Assembly: GCA_034411135.1 (NCBI GenBank)
Contig: DAOUMN010000051.1
Span: forward strand, 24,437-88,436
DNA length: 64,000 nt
Direction of reading: 5' to 3'
From: Bellilinea sp034411135
Lineage (GTDB): Bacteria > Chloroflexota > Anaerolineae > Anaerolineales > Anaerolineaceae
Made by a program: the position numbers and the translations under genes. Under the pieces are notes generated by a model. That model was not told the DNA's origin, ran no database searches, and saw nothing but the letters and a program-made list of their open reading frames with translations. This document shows positions 7,474 to 16,346 of the stretch, piece after piece; the stretch's first letter is position 1; each line of letters opens with the position of its first letter.

Positions 7474-10172
7474 AACAAACGAGCAGTTCCTTCTCTCCAA
7501 TTCGCCGGGGCAAAATCGACCGCACAACGTTATTGTTGGTGATTGAGGTTGCCCTGGAAAGCGGTGAAATTCGCTTTGCGCGTCAGGCGGTTTTGTCCTG
7601 GTTGTCTGCCTACCCCGGCGACCTGGAATTCAACGCGCTGCTGGCGAAAATTTTCTTTCTGGAAAAGAAATTTAACCAGTCAATTCAGATTTTGGAAAAA
7701 TTGACCGCGCTGGATGCAGAGGATATCCGCACACAGCGGCTGCTGGCGCAGGCATACACGCTGACCCAAAATGAACAGGCGTTGGGGGCAAAAATTCGGG
7801 TTTTTATCCTTGGGGAGCGAATGGATCCGGCAGTGTCGATTCCCGGCTGGGCGATTATCCTTCGCAACGCGCGCCGGGCACTGGAAGAGGAACAGTACCA
7901 GAACGCGGAAATGAATATCTATCAGGCGCTTGCGCTCAATCAGGATGAAATCCTTGCCGCCATAACCCACATGAAAGTTCTGCGTGCGTTGCATGATGAG
8001 GCTGGGATTGCCCGCTTTGCCGATTTGTACCATCAGCGCTGGACGGAGGGGCTGGTTTTCCGGCTGGCAAGGGGTGAAGCAAAACTGGCGGCGGGTGAAG
8101 AGTCCGAGGCTGTGCAAATCATTCACCAATGTGCCGCAGAAGACGCGAGTGGTCAGGTGTGCCGCCGCTGGTGGGGTGAGGATCATCCTTACCGTCCACT
8201 TTGGCCCACGCGGTACGAAATCCCACTCGTTATTGCCATCCCTGCTGCGGTGGCAGGGAAGTTAGGTTGGAACCGACTGGCGGCAGCTGTGCTTTCCACA
8301 GAGTCTGGAGAGGCAATACCCACTCAAAATAAGCCTGACGAGCAGGTGTTGGAGCAAAAAGCCGATCAGACTGCTCTTGAAGGAGATGTGTGGAAACATT
8401 TTGAGGAATATACCGAAGCCGAATTACCAGCCAAGCTGGATGAGATCCAGGTTCAAGCTCAAGCCAAGCATCTAAAGAAAAAACAAGCGCCATGGCTCAA
8501 AGAAACCGAGGAGGAGTTCGAACGGATTGCCAAACGGGTGAAAAATCCGGCAGTTGCTAAAGCGGACGGGCGATTCCCGATTTACGTGGTCTTTTCCACG
8601 CGCAGCGGTTTACGCGCCCAGTACGGTGAGCAAACGGCGCTTGTCATTGGGTCAGAAATGAACCGGCTGGCGGATGTAGTGCGGCAACACCCCGGCTGGG
8701 GCGCAATGGTTTTCTACCCGGATGATATCGAATGTACCGGCAAGCTGGGCATGGCAACGACTGCTGGTACCGACCCGTGGAAGTTAAAACTGGCGATCAT
8801 CGATTTGGACCAGGCGCTGGCAAAAAAAGGCGGGCGGATTGGGGCTTTATTAATAGTGGGCGGTAATGAAGTTGTGCCCTTTCATCGCTTGCCCAATCCG
8901 ACCGATGATTCGGACGAGGAAGTGCTTTCGGATAACCCCTACAGTACTCTGGATTCCAATTATTTCATTCCGGAATGGTCGGTGGGACGGATGCCGGGCG
9001 AAAAAGGTGCCGATGCCGGTTTACTGTTGCAACAGCTACGTCAGGCAATTCAATATCATACTCAATTCCGCCGGTTGCCGAAAAAGCTACATCTTCAGCC
9101 TTTCCTGCTTGAGTTCCTGCGCTTCATCTTCCGGCTTAACCGCCCCCAACCCGCCGCACAGTTAAGTGGCAGTTTTGGTTATACGGCGTCTGTGTGGCGC
9201 AGGTCTTCATTAGCAAGTTTCAGACCGGTGGGGGAGGAGCGTGCTATGCTTATTTCCCCGCCCAGTGAAACGCGCACGTTTGATGCCAATAAACTGGTTC
9301 AATCCGCGCTTGGATTTTACAACCTGCATGGTCTGGCGGAAACTGCCGAATGGTATGGACAGCGCGATCCACGGGACAACAGCAGCACTATCGAATACCC
9401 AGTAGCGCTGAGCATCGCCGATTTACCTAAAAATGGTCATTCGCCAAAAATCCTGTTTAGCGAAGCCTGTTTTGGCGGTTTTATCCTGGATAAAGAGGAG
9501 AAATCCTCTCTGGCGATGCGTTTTCTGTCGATCGGGACGCGGGCGATGGTGGCTTCGACCTGCATTGCGTATGGCGCGGTCAGCCCGCCACTGGTTGGTG
9601 CAGACCTGCTGGCAAACCTGTTTTGGACCTACCTGCGTGAAGGGTACTCGGCAGGAGAAGCATTGGTGCAGGCTAAGATCGGCATGGCTCGTGAAATGAA
9701 CAAGCGGCAGGGGTTTTTAGACGGTGAAGACCAGAAAACGTTGGTTTCTTTTGTCCTGTACGGCGATCCGCTCGTGTATCACGAAGGTTTTCAAGGAAAG
9801 GCGAAACGTTTGCAGCGTTTTCAAAAACATTTCTCGGTCAAAACGATCAGCGATCACCGTAATGGAGACCCGCAGCCGATCGAGGCGCAAGATGACTACC
9901 TGCAGCAAGCTAAAGCTGCTGTCGCGCCGTATTTACCTGGTCTGGATCTGGCAGATGTGCGTTTACGCGTACAAAAAGTTAGCGATGAGGTCAGTACACC
10001 GATCAAAGATGGTGGGTATGGTAATACTGTCATGGATAAAAAGCAGCTTCAGGATCGAACCGTGGTCATCTTCCGCCGTAATGTTCGCTTTGGAGAACAT
10101 ACCCATGTCCATTACGCCCGTGTCACCCTCAACAAGGATGGCAAGTTGATGAAAATGGCGTTTTCCCGGTAG
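7464..10172 (+). CDS. TPR protein with C-terminal gingipain-like (C25, caspase-fold) protease domain
   Basis: 902 aa. Residues 20-225 are TPR-like helices and about 300-365 is a charged linker. Residues 370-780 resemble peptidase family C25: an alpha/beta subdomain with LLIVGGNEVVPFHRLPNP (462-479) and SVGRMP, then the catalytic subdomain. H622 in YNLHG and C669 in SEACFGG stand in the same order and context as the gingipain His/Cys dyad (NYTGHG ... DVACVNG). A further ~120-residue C-terminal domain is not recognised. There is no signal peptide, unlike secreted gingipains, so it should act in the cytoplasm. The SD AGGAGG lies 8 bases before ATG 7464, inside the upstream gene. The fold is related to caspases and CHAT proteases; the substrate and trigger are unknown. 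Confidence 0.85.
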   Translation: MPVEQTSSSFSPIRRGKIDRTTLLLVIEVALESGEIRFARQAVLSWLSAYPGDLEFNALLAKIFFLEKKFNQSIQILEKLTALDAEDIRTQRLLAQAYTLTQNEQALGAKIRVFILGERMDPAVSIPGWAIILRNARRALEEEQYQNAEMNIYQALALNQDEILAAITHMKVLRALHDEAGIARFADLYHQRWTEGLVFRLARGEAKLAAGEESEAVQIIHQCAAEDASGQVCRRWWGEDHPYRPLWPTRYEIPLVIAIPAAVAGKLGWNRLAAAVLSTESGEAIPTQNKPDEQVLEQKADQTALEGDVWKHFEEYTEAELPAKLDEIQVQAQAKHLKKKQAPWLKETEEEFERIAKRVKNPAVAKADGRFPIYVVFSTRSGLRAQYGEQTALVIGSEMNRLADVVRQHPGWGAMVFYPDDIECTGKLGMATTAGTDPWKLKLAIIDLDQALAKKGGRIGALLIVGGNEVVPFHRLPNPTDDSDEEVLSDNPYSTLDSNYFIPEWSVGRMPGEKGADAGLLLQQLRQAIQYHTQFRRLPKKLHLQPFLLEFLRFIFRLNRPQPAAQLSGSFGYTASVWRRSSLASFRPVGEERAMLISPPSETRTFDANKLVQSALGFYNLHGLAETAEWYGQRDPRDNSSTIEYPVALSIADLPKNGHSPKILFSEACFGGFILDKEEKSSLAMRFLSIGTRAMVASTCIAYGAVSPPLVGADLLANLFWTYLREGYSAGEALVQAKIGMAREMNKRQGFLDGEDQKTLVSFVLYGDPLVYHEGFQGKAKRLQRFQKHFSVKTISDHRNGDPQPIEAQDDYLQQAKAAVAPYLPGLDLADVRLRVQKVSDEVSTPIKDGGYGNTVMDKKQLQDRTVVIFRRNVRFGEHTHVHYARVTLNKDGKLMKMAFSR

Positions 10173-10202
10173 ACATTTTCTACCCCCTTATCTCTGTGGC
10201 AG

Positions 10203-10234
10203 GAGCCGTCCTCTTTTGGGACGGCTCTTTGCTT
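10203..10234 (+). terminator. Intrinsic terminator after the TPR/C25 operon
   Basis: GAGCCGTCC (10203-10211) pairs with GGACGGCTC (10219-10227) around a short pyrimidine-rich loop. A modest T-rich tail, tttgctt, follows. It lies 30 bases after the protease stop codon and before the alaS promoter, so it closes the left-hand operon. Confidence 0.7.
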
Positions 10235-10279
10235 ATGCTGATAACAGCGTATGGGAAGTGGATTGCAACAGCCGATTTA

Positions 10280-10308
10280 TTGATTCCTGTCCGTTGTTCC
10301 TGTATAAT
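10280..10308 (+). promoter_or_regulatory. Sigma70-type promoter of alaS
   Basis: TTGATT (10280-10285), a 17-base spacer, then a consensus TATAAT (10303-10308). It lies 44 bases before the alaS ATG and downstream of the terminator, so alaS is transcribed separately from the TPR/protease genes. Confidence 0.75.
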
Positions 10309-10352
10309 CATCACTTACATCTCTTATATCATCCGATAGGTTGGAGTGATCC

Positions 10353-13091
10353 ATGACTAAAAATTGGAGCGGTGCTGAGATTCGGCAAATGTTCATTGAT
10401 TTTTTTGCGGAACACGGTCATACCTATGTGCCGAGTTCTTCTCTGGTTCCGGGCGGGGACCAGACATTATTGTTTACCAATGCCGGAATGGTGCAGTTCA
10501 AGGATGTATTCCTGGGCACCGATCAGCGCCCATACAAACGTGCTGCCAATTCGCAGAAGTGCATGCGTGTAGCCGGAAAACACAACGATTTGGATGATGT
10601 TGGTCGCGATGATACCCACCATACCTTCTTTGAGATGCTGGGTAACTGGTCGTTTGGTGATTATTATAAAAAAGAAGCCATTGCCTGGGCATGGCAGTTG
10701 CTGACCGATGTATGGGGTCTGGATCCTTCCACTTTGTGGGTGACCTGCTTCAAGGACGAAAAGGGGGAAATTCCAACCGATGAAGAAGCTGCCGAAAACT
10801 GGCGCGAACAGCCCGGACTCAACCCGGAGCATATTTTATTCTTTGGTCGTAAGGATAATTTTTGGGAAATGGCGGATACCGGACCGTGTGGACCTTGCTC
10901 CGAAATTCATATCGATCGTGGAATGTCCTATTGCGACAAGCAGGGTCAAGCTGGGCATGTTTGCCGGGTGAATGGTGATTGCAAACGCTTCCTAGAATTG
11001 TGGAATCTGGTATTCATTCAGTACAATCGCTTAAGTCCGACCAAACTGGAGCCCTTACCCGCCAGGCATGTTGATACCGGGATGGGCTTTGAGCGGATTG
11101 TTTCCGTCCTGCAAAACAAGAATTCCAATTATCGCACGGATTTATTGTTCCCGTTGGTGGAAAAAGTACGCGAAATGACCGGGCATAGCCCAGAGGAAAG
11201 GGATGCGAACATCACACCATATCGAGTGATTGCCGATCATGCGCGTGCTGCGGCGTTTTTAATTGCCGATGGGGTTGTACCCGGCAATACCGGCAGGAAC
11301 TATGTGTGCCGTATGATCATCCGCCGGGCTTCGCGTTTTGGCAGCAAAATTGGATTGCACGAGCCGTTTCTGGCGAACGTGGCGGACGTTGTGGTTCAGG
11401 AATATGGCAACGCCTATCCAGAATTGGTGCGTAACCGTGAAACCATCCTGGATAATTTGACCCGCGAGGAAAAGCGCTTCCAGCGCACCGTGGAACAAGG
11501 GCTGACTCACCTGCAGGAATTGCTCGATCAAGTTCGGGCGGCTGGAGGAACGGTGTTGGATGGTGCCAAAGCCTTTGACCTGTATGCAACACACGGTCTT
11601 CCAGTGGAACTGGTGCGCGATGTGGCGCGCGAACAGGGGTTGGAGGTGGATCAGGCTGGTTTTGCCAAAGCAATGGAAGAACACCGCATTGCTTCTGGGG
11701 CAGGAAAAACCTTTGGGGCGCTAGGTGGTGAACAGGTGGACGTTTATCGACCCATTCTGGAGACGCTGCAGGCAGCGGGCGAATTAGGTCCTCAGGGGGT
11801 GAATTACGATCCTTATTCAAGCCTGGAAGTGGAAGGAAAGGTGTTGGCGCTGGTTCGCGACGGTGAGCCGGTTCAGGAAGCCCTGCTGGGTGATGTAGTT
11901 GAAGTTATCTTGCCGGCAACCTGTTTTTATGTTGAATCGGGTGGTCAGGTTTCGGATACAGGGACGATTGTTTCTGTCCACGAACCGCGCTGGGAAATCC
12001 GGGTTGAGGATACGCGTAAACCAGCCGCAGGGATCATTGTACATGTCGGCGAAGTGGTGCGCGGCAAACCTGCCGTGGGCGATCTGGCGATCTCCGCTGT
12101 AGATGCTCAACGCCGGCGTGACATCATGCGTAATCACACCGCCACCCACCTTTTGCACGCAGAATTACAAAATGTGTTGGGCAAGCATGCCCGTCAGGCA
12201 GGTTCTTTAGTCGCACCGGATCGGCTGCGCTTCGATTTCACCCATCCGGAAGCCATTTCCGCGGAACAACTGGAGCGTATCGAAGCGGGGGTGAACCAAG
12301 CAATTTTCGAGGATTTTCGGTTAAAGATCCGCTTCAAGCCACTGGCCGAAGCTATTGAAGAAGGTGCTATGGCATTGTTTGGGGAAAAGTACGCCGAAAC
12401 TGTACGTACCATCACGATTGGAGATGCCGAAACCCTATCGTACGAACTGTGTGGCGGCACACATGTTGAAAATACTGGTGATATTGGAGTGTTCTTGATC
12501 ACCAGCGAAGGCAGTGCGGCGGCTGGAGTTCGGCGGATCGAAGCAGTGACGGGCAGGGAAGCCTATGCTCTGATTCAGCGGCGGTTTCGCGCTTACAAGC
12601 AGATGGCTCAATTGCTTTCGGTTTCACTGGAAGACCTGCCCCATAAGACTGCCGGGTTGCTCGAAGAACTTGGCGAAGTGGAAAAGGAAAATGTTCGTCT
12701 TCGCCAGCAGCTTGTAGCAGCAGAATTTGAGCAGACCCTTAACAGGGTTCAAGAAGTCAATGGGGTTTATGTTCTTTCTGCGATGCTTCACAATGCCAAT
12801 GCGGATACTTTGCGGGAGATGACGGATCGTTTTCGCCAAAAGTATCCACGCGGGGTGGTCGTCCTGGCAAGTGTTGAAAATGACAAGCCGGTGATCATTG
12901 CCGCGTTAAGCGATGATCTGGTCAAATCTGGATGGCATGCCGGTGACCTGATCAAGCCGGTTGCAGCCGTGGTGGGTGGTGGTGGGGGCGGCCGCCCCAA
13001 CCTGGCACAGGCAGGCGGAAAAGATGCCAAGCGGCTGCATGAGGCACTGGATCAGGTTATACCCTGGGTTACGGCGAAGATTAAGAGATAA
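10353..13091 (+). CDS. alaS: Alanyl-tRNA synthetase
   Basis: 912 aa, full length. It charges tRNA-Ala with alanine in the cytosol. The N-terminal class II aminoacylation core begins with the typical FTNAGMVQFKDVFLG motif. The editing domain that clears Ser and Gly from tRNA-Ala has its zinc ligands H595, H599, C700 and H704 (HTATH and CGGTH). The C-terminal C-Ala domain has the glycine-rich GGGGGGRP tract. ATG 10353 follows a GGAG site. It runs alone from its own promoter, and its stop codon directly abuts the stop of the convergent phosphoesterase gene. No anomalies were seen. Confidence 0.98.
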   Translation: MTKNWSGAEIRQMFIDFFAEHGHTYVPSSSLVPGGDQTLLFTNAGMVQFKDVFLGTDQRPYKRAANSQKCMRVAGKHNDLDDVGRDDTHHTFFEMLGNWSFGDYYKKEAIAWAWQLLTDVWGLDPSTLWVTCFKDEKGEIPTDEEAAENWREQPGLNPEHILFFGRKDNFWEMADTGPCGPCSEIHIDRGMSYCDKQGQAGHVCRVNGDCKRFLELWNLVFIQYNRLSPTKLEPLPARHVDTGMGFERIVSVLQNKNSNYRTDLLFPLVEKVREMTGHSPEERDANITPYRVIADHARAAAFLIADGVVPGNTGRNYVCRMIIRRASRFGSKIGLHEPFLANVADVVVQEYGNAYPELVRNRETILDNLTREEKRFQRTVEQGLTHLQELLDQVRAAGGTVLDGAKAFDLYATHGLPVELVRDVAREQGLEVDQAGFAKAMEEHRIASGAGKTFGALGGEQVDVYRPILETLQAAGELGPQGVNYDPYSSLEVEGKVLALVRDGEPVQEALLGDVVEVILPATCFYVESGGQVSDTGTIVSVHEPRWEIRVEDTRKPAAGIIVHVGEVVRGKPAVGDLAISAVDAQRRRDIMRNHTATHLLHAELQNVLGKHARQAGSLVAPDRLRFDFTHPEAISAEQLERIEAGVNQAIFEDFRLKIRFKPLAEAIEEGAMALFGEKYAETVRTITIGDAETLSYELCGGTHVENTGDIGVFLITSEGSAAAGVRRIEAVTGREAYALIQRRFRAYKQMAQLLSVSLEDLPHKTAGLLEELGEVEKENVRLRQQLVAAEFEQTLNRVQEVNGVYVLSAMLHNANADTLREMTDRFRQKYPRGVVVLASVENDKPVIIAALSDDLVKSGWHAGDLIKPVAAVVGGGGGGRPNLAQAGGKDAKRLHEALDQVIPWVTAKIKR

Positions 13092-14234
13092 TCAACTTTC
13101 GCGGCTACCCTCGATTTCCCACAGAATAATTTCCGGCGGGCATAGGAAGCGCACTCGAGGCGCTCCAGCGCCTTCCATTCCGATTCCTCGTGTGATATAG
13201 AGGGTCAGACCGTTTAGCTGATATCTGCCAGAAGAGAATGCTCTGCCGTAAAGCGAAGCGGTGAACAACGCGCCAATCAGAGGTAAACGCACCTGACCGC
13301 CATGGGTATGCCCGGAAAGCTGCAAGTCGATCGGGGTGTGTGCGGCATTGGGTGCCAGGTCGGGCGAGTGATACAGCAAGATGGTGAAGTCTTCACCCCC
13401 CTCAGGAAGAAGTTTTGCCATACGCGGCGCATCAATGAAAGGACGATGGGTGCAGGATAAACCAATCAGTTGGATTTTTCCCTCTCCGACTGCAATGGAA
13501 ACCCGCTCCTCCTCAAGTAAACCGATGGATAGCCCATCGAAAATTCGCGGCGCAATTGCTTCCAGATCTACAGCAGGGCTGCCTAAAACGGCGAAAACAC
13601 CTAAGGGGGCTTGCCACTGTGCCATAATTTCACGTGCATGCTGAATGGCAAGCGGATCACGGTTGTAAGAGAGATTGAGCACATCTCCGCTAAACAGGAT
13701 TAGATCTGGCTGAAGTCGTGATATCTCATCGTTCAACTGTTTTTCCCGGCGGGTGATGCGTTCAATATGCAGGTCACCAAGGTGGAGAATGCGCAGCCGA
13801 CTGCCAGATTTGAGTTTGGGTGTGCTTAGGTTTTGGCGGGTGACTTGTATCTGGTGGGGCTCGATCCAAAATCCAACAAACACCAGCAGACTGCCAATAA
13901 TCTGAAGCGGCAGGCTGACCGGTAGCGGCAGCCAGGCAAACAGGAACCGCATGAGTGCCAGCAGGGTGGTGGGCGGCTGCGGTGGACCAAACGACTTTCG
14001 GAACACCGGCAGCAGTGCAAGCATTAACCAATCGGTCAGGAAGAAGAACCACAGCAGAAGGGCGTAACTCCATTCGCCGCGTGAGGGAAGCCAGGCAAGA
14101 CCTAACAGTAGCAGCGCAAACAGGAACGGATTGATTTTTTGAATGGCGTCATAACGGTGCAGGATGACATCAAAATCATTGCCCACTTCACCCGGAAAAT
14201 TGCGGCGGGTGGAAAAATCGCGAATTTCAATCAT
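13092..14234 (-). CDS. Membrane-anchored calcineurin-like metallophosphoesterase
   Basis: 380 aa. The N-terminal ~140 residues hold several hydrophobic helices (FLFALLLLGLAWL, LLLWFFFLTDWLMLALL, LQIIGSLLVFVGFW). The rest is a metallophosphoesterase domain with the dinuclear metal motifs: HLGDLHIE, FSGDVLN and LSGHTHGGQVRLP. This matches the YkuE-type family of membrane-attached phosphodiesterases; the substrate is not evident. The usual GNHD motif appears as AVLGSPAVD, so the Asn-His pair of that motif is missing, which is unusual and could weaken or change catalysis. It is convergent with alaS with no gap, and 9 bases separate it from the upstream DJ-1-like gene, so the two are probably co-transcribed. 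Confidence 0.85.
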   Translation of the reverse strand: MIEIRDFSTRRNFPGEVGNDFDVILHRYDAIQKINPFLFALLLLGLAWLPSRGEWSYALLLWFFFLTDWLMLALLPVFRKSFGPPQPPTTLLALMRFLFAWLPLPVSLPLQIIGSLLVFVGFWIEPHQIQVTRQNLSTPKLKSGSRLRILHLGDLHIERITRREKQLNDEISRLQPDLILFSGDVLNLSYNRDPLAIQHAREIMAQWQAPLGVFAVLGSPAVDLEAIAPRIFDGLSIGLLEEERVSIAVGEGKIQLIGLSCTHRPFIDAPRMAKLLPEGGEDFTILLYHSPDLAPNAAHTPIDLQLSGHTHGGQVRLPLIGALFTASLYGRAFSSGRYQLNGLTLYITRGIGMEGAGAPRVRFLCPPEIILWEIEGSRES

Positions 14235-14243
14235 TCGTTTTTC

Positions 14244-14780
14244 TTAGCGCCTGGATTTGTATTCTTCCAGTGCGGTGACCAGTTCGCGGCAGAAGGCGGG
14301 GATATCGGCAACCACTCTGCCCCAAACAATATTGCCGCTGCGAAAGGCGGCTTCATCCCGCCAGATGGCGCCGGCGTTGAGCAGGTCGTCCTTGATGCCC
14401 TCGCTGCCGGTCGCTTCGTGACCCCGCACGATCCCGGCGCTGATGCCAACCAACCCGGCATGACAGATCATTGCCACAATGCGCTTGTTTTCATAAAACC
14501 AGCGTGTCATGGATTTAACTGCCTCGTAACGGCGAAGTTTGTCCGGCGCCCAGCCACCGGGGACAATTAGGGCGTCGTATTCCGCCGGATTGATGCTATC
14601 GAAACTGACATCGGATTGTGCGCGCAGTGCAGTTTTTCCGGCAAATTCAGCGTTTGCTTTGGGTCCGGCGACCACTACCTGTGCGCCTTCTTCACGCAGG
14701 CGCATGAGCGGGACGTAAAACTCCAGGTCTTCAAATCCTTCATGGAGTAAATATACGATCTTCAAACCTTCCAGTTTCAT
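14244..14780 (-). CDS. DJ-1/PfpI family protein
   Basis: 178 aa with a class I glutamine amidotransferase-like fold. The nucleophile-elbow cysteine is C106 in AMICHAGLV, and the conserved acid is E17 in HEGFEDLEF, the pair seen in DJ-1/PfpI/YhbO proteins. Family members act as deglycases, chaperones or proteases; which activity applies here cannot be told. The start has a good SD (AGAGGAG) 6-7 bases upstream, and a TATAAT (- strand, 14813-14818) lies just before it. The metallophosphoesterase gene follows 9 bases downstream. Confidence 0.9.
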   Translation of the reverse strand: MKLEGLKIVYLLHEGFEDLEFYVPLMRLREEGAQVVVAGPKANAEFAGKTALRAQSDVSFDSINPAEYDALIVPGGWAPDKLRRYEAVKSMTRWFYENKRIVAMICHAGLVGISAGIVRGHEATGSEGIKDDLLNAGAIWRDEAAFRSGNIVWGRVVADIPAFCRELVTALEEYKSRR

Positions 14781-14808
14781 CGTTTATCTCCTCTTGTAAA
14801 AAGCTGGT

Positions 14809-14851
14809 GCAATTATAACAAACCCCCATCCGCAAGCGTGCCGGATGGGGG
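14809..14851 (-). terminator. Intrinsic terminator of the gcv operon
   Basis: CCCCCATCCG and CGGATGGGGG (14823-14832 and 14842-14851) form a perfect 10-bp stem. On the minus strand it is followed by TTTGTTATAATT. It lies 26 bases past the gcvPB stop. The TATAAT in its tail may be the -10 of the DJ-1-like gene. Confidence 0.75.
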
Positions 14852-14876
14852 TAGTTTTGTACAGGGGGTAAATGGT

Positions 14877-16346
14877 TCAAGATTGAACTTCGTCGGGCAG
14901 CCAACAGCACAAGACCAGTTCCTTGGCTGCTTTGACCTCGTCCAGGCGACCAACCGGGGTTAGATGGGGAGCGCTGTGGAGCAATTCCGGTTGGTTGTGG
15001 GCTTCCTCGGCGATTTTCAGCATCACGTCCGCGAAACGATCGAGGGTTTGTTTGGACTCGGTTTCGGTTGGCTCGATCATGAGCGCTTCACGAACAATGA
15101 GCGGAAAGTAGTTAGTTGGGGGGTGGAAATTGTAGTCCATCAACCGCTTAGAAATATCCAATGCGTGCACATCCGGCGCGTCGTCCCACACCCCTTCGAC
15201 CACAAACTCATGCATACAGGTACGATCAAAGGGCACTTTGTAGGTGTTGCGCATTCGGGCAAGCAGGTAATTGGCGTTCAATACGGCATATTCGGAAATT
15301 TTCCTTAATCCTTCCGGTCCATGCATGGAAATATAGGTATAGGCACGCACCATCATTCCGAAGTGCCCGTTAAAGGATTTAACCCGCCCTATGCTTTGCG
15401 CGGGCTGGCGGAAGCCAAACAAGGGTGGAACCTCTTCGCTTCCCTCCTCCAACAGGACAACAACCGGGCCGGGGAGAAAATCCTGCAATTCGGTGGTGAC
15501 TACCACCGGTCCAGATCCGGGTCCGCCGCCGCCGTGTGGGGTGGAAAAGGTCTTGTGCAGATTGATGTGCAAGATATCAAAACCGAGATCACCCGGGCGG
15601 GCAATTCCCAGTAATGCATTAAGGTTGGCGCCATCGCCATATACCAAACCGCCTGCCTGATGGACGATCCTGTTGACTTCGACAACCTGTTCTTCGAACA
15701 ATCCGAGCGTATTCGGGTTGGTCAGCATCAACCCGGCGACAGTCTCGTCGCAGACTGATTTGAGGGCTTCGATGTCGACATTGCCGCGCGCATCCGATGG
15801 GATATGCACCACCTCGAATCCGGACATTCCAGAAGTAGCCGGGTTGGTGCCGTGAGCAGAATCTGGGACGAGCATTTTGGTTCGTCTGGTGTCTCCACGG
15901 GATTTATGATAGGCGCGAATGATCATTACGCCGGTAAATTCACCCTGTGCACCAGCAGCGGGCTGGAGAGTTACGGCTCCAAAACCGGTGATTTCCTTGA
16001 GGTATTCCTGTAATTCGTACATCAGTGCCAGGTTGCCTTGCACCGTTTCGTCGGGTTGCAGTGGATGAGTGAAAGCAAACCCTGGCAGACGCGCCATTTC
16101 CTCGTTAATTTTGGGGTTGTACTTCATCGTACACGAACCAAGTGGGTAGAAACCGCCATCGATACTGTAATTGAGGTGTGACAGGTGCATGAAATGGCGG
16201 ATCACATCCATTTCGGATAGTTCGGGCAAGGGCAGGTTTTCGCGAACTAAATTATTGGGCAGGTCTGCCAATGGCACATCCGGATGAGGAAAACGCACCC
16301 CCGTGCGACCCGGGGCGGAGAGTTCATAAATGGTGGGTTCACTCAT
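14877..16346 (-). CDS. gcvPB: Glycine dehydrogenase (decarboxylating) subunit 2
   Basis: 489 aa, PLP-binding half of the split P-protein of the glycine cleavage system. With GcvPA it decarboxylates glycine and loads the aminomethyl group on lipoyl-GcvH. K265 in LHKTFSTPHGGGGPG is the Schiff-base lysine; the GSCTMKYNPK and SAHGTNPATS motifs are present. The start used (16346) gives MSEPTIYEL with AAGGAG upstream; a longer in-frame version would begin inside gcvPA and has no good site. The gene overlaps the end of gcvPA by 8 bases, so the subunits are translationally coupled. Confidence 0.97.
   Translation of the reverse strand: MSEPTIYELSAPGRTGVRFPHPDVPLADLPNNLVRENLPLPELSEMDVIRHFMHLSHLNYSIDGGFYPLGSCTMKYNPKINEEMARLPGFAFTHPLQPDETVQGNLALMYELQEYLKEITGFGAVTLQPAAGAQGEFTGVMIIRAYHKSRGDTRRTKMLVPDSAHGTNPATSGMSGFEVVHIPSDARGNVDIEALKSVCDETVAGLMLTNPNTLGLFEEQVVEVNRIVHQAGGLVYGDGANLNALLGIARPGDLGFDILHINLHKTFSTPHGGGGPGSGPVVVTTELQDFLPGPVVVLLEEGSEEVPPLFGFRQPAQSIGRVKSFNGHFGMMVRAYTYISMHGPEGLRKISEYAVLNANYLLARMRNTYKVPFDRTCMHEFVVEGVWDDAPDVHALDISKRLMDYNFHPPTNYFPLIVREALMIEPTETESKQTLDRFADVMLKIAEEAHNQPELLHSAPHLTPVGRLDEVKAAKELVLCCWLPDEVQS

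Noticed and set aside
7464..10172. TPR-CHAT (Csx29) of a type III-E CRISPR (Craspase) system
   Set aside because: No gRAMP/Cas7-11 gene, no other cas gene and no repeat array lie in the window, and the catalytic motifs fit C25 better than CHAT.
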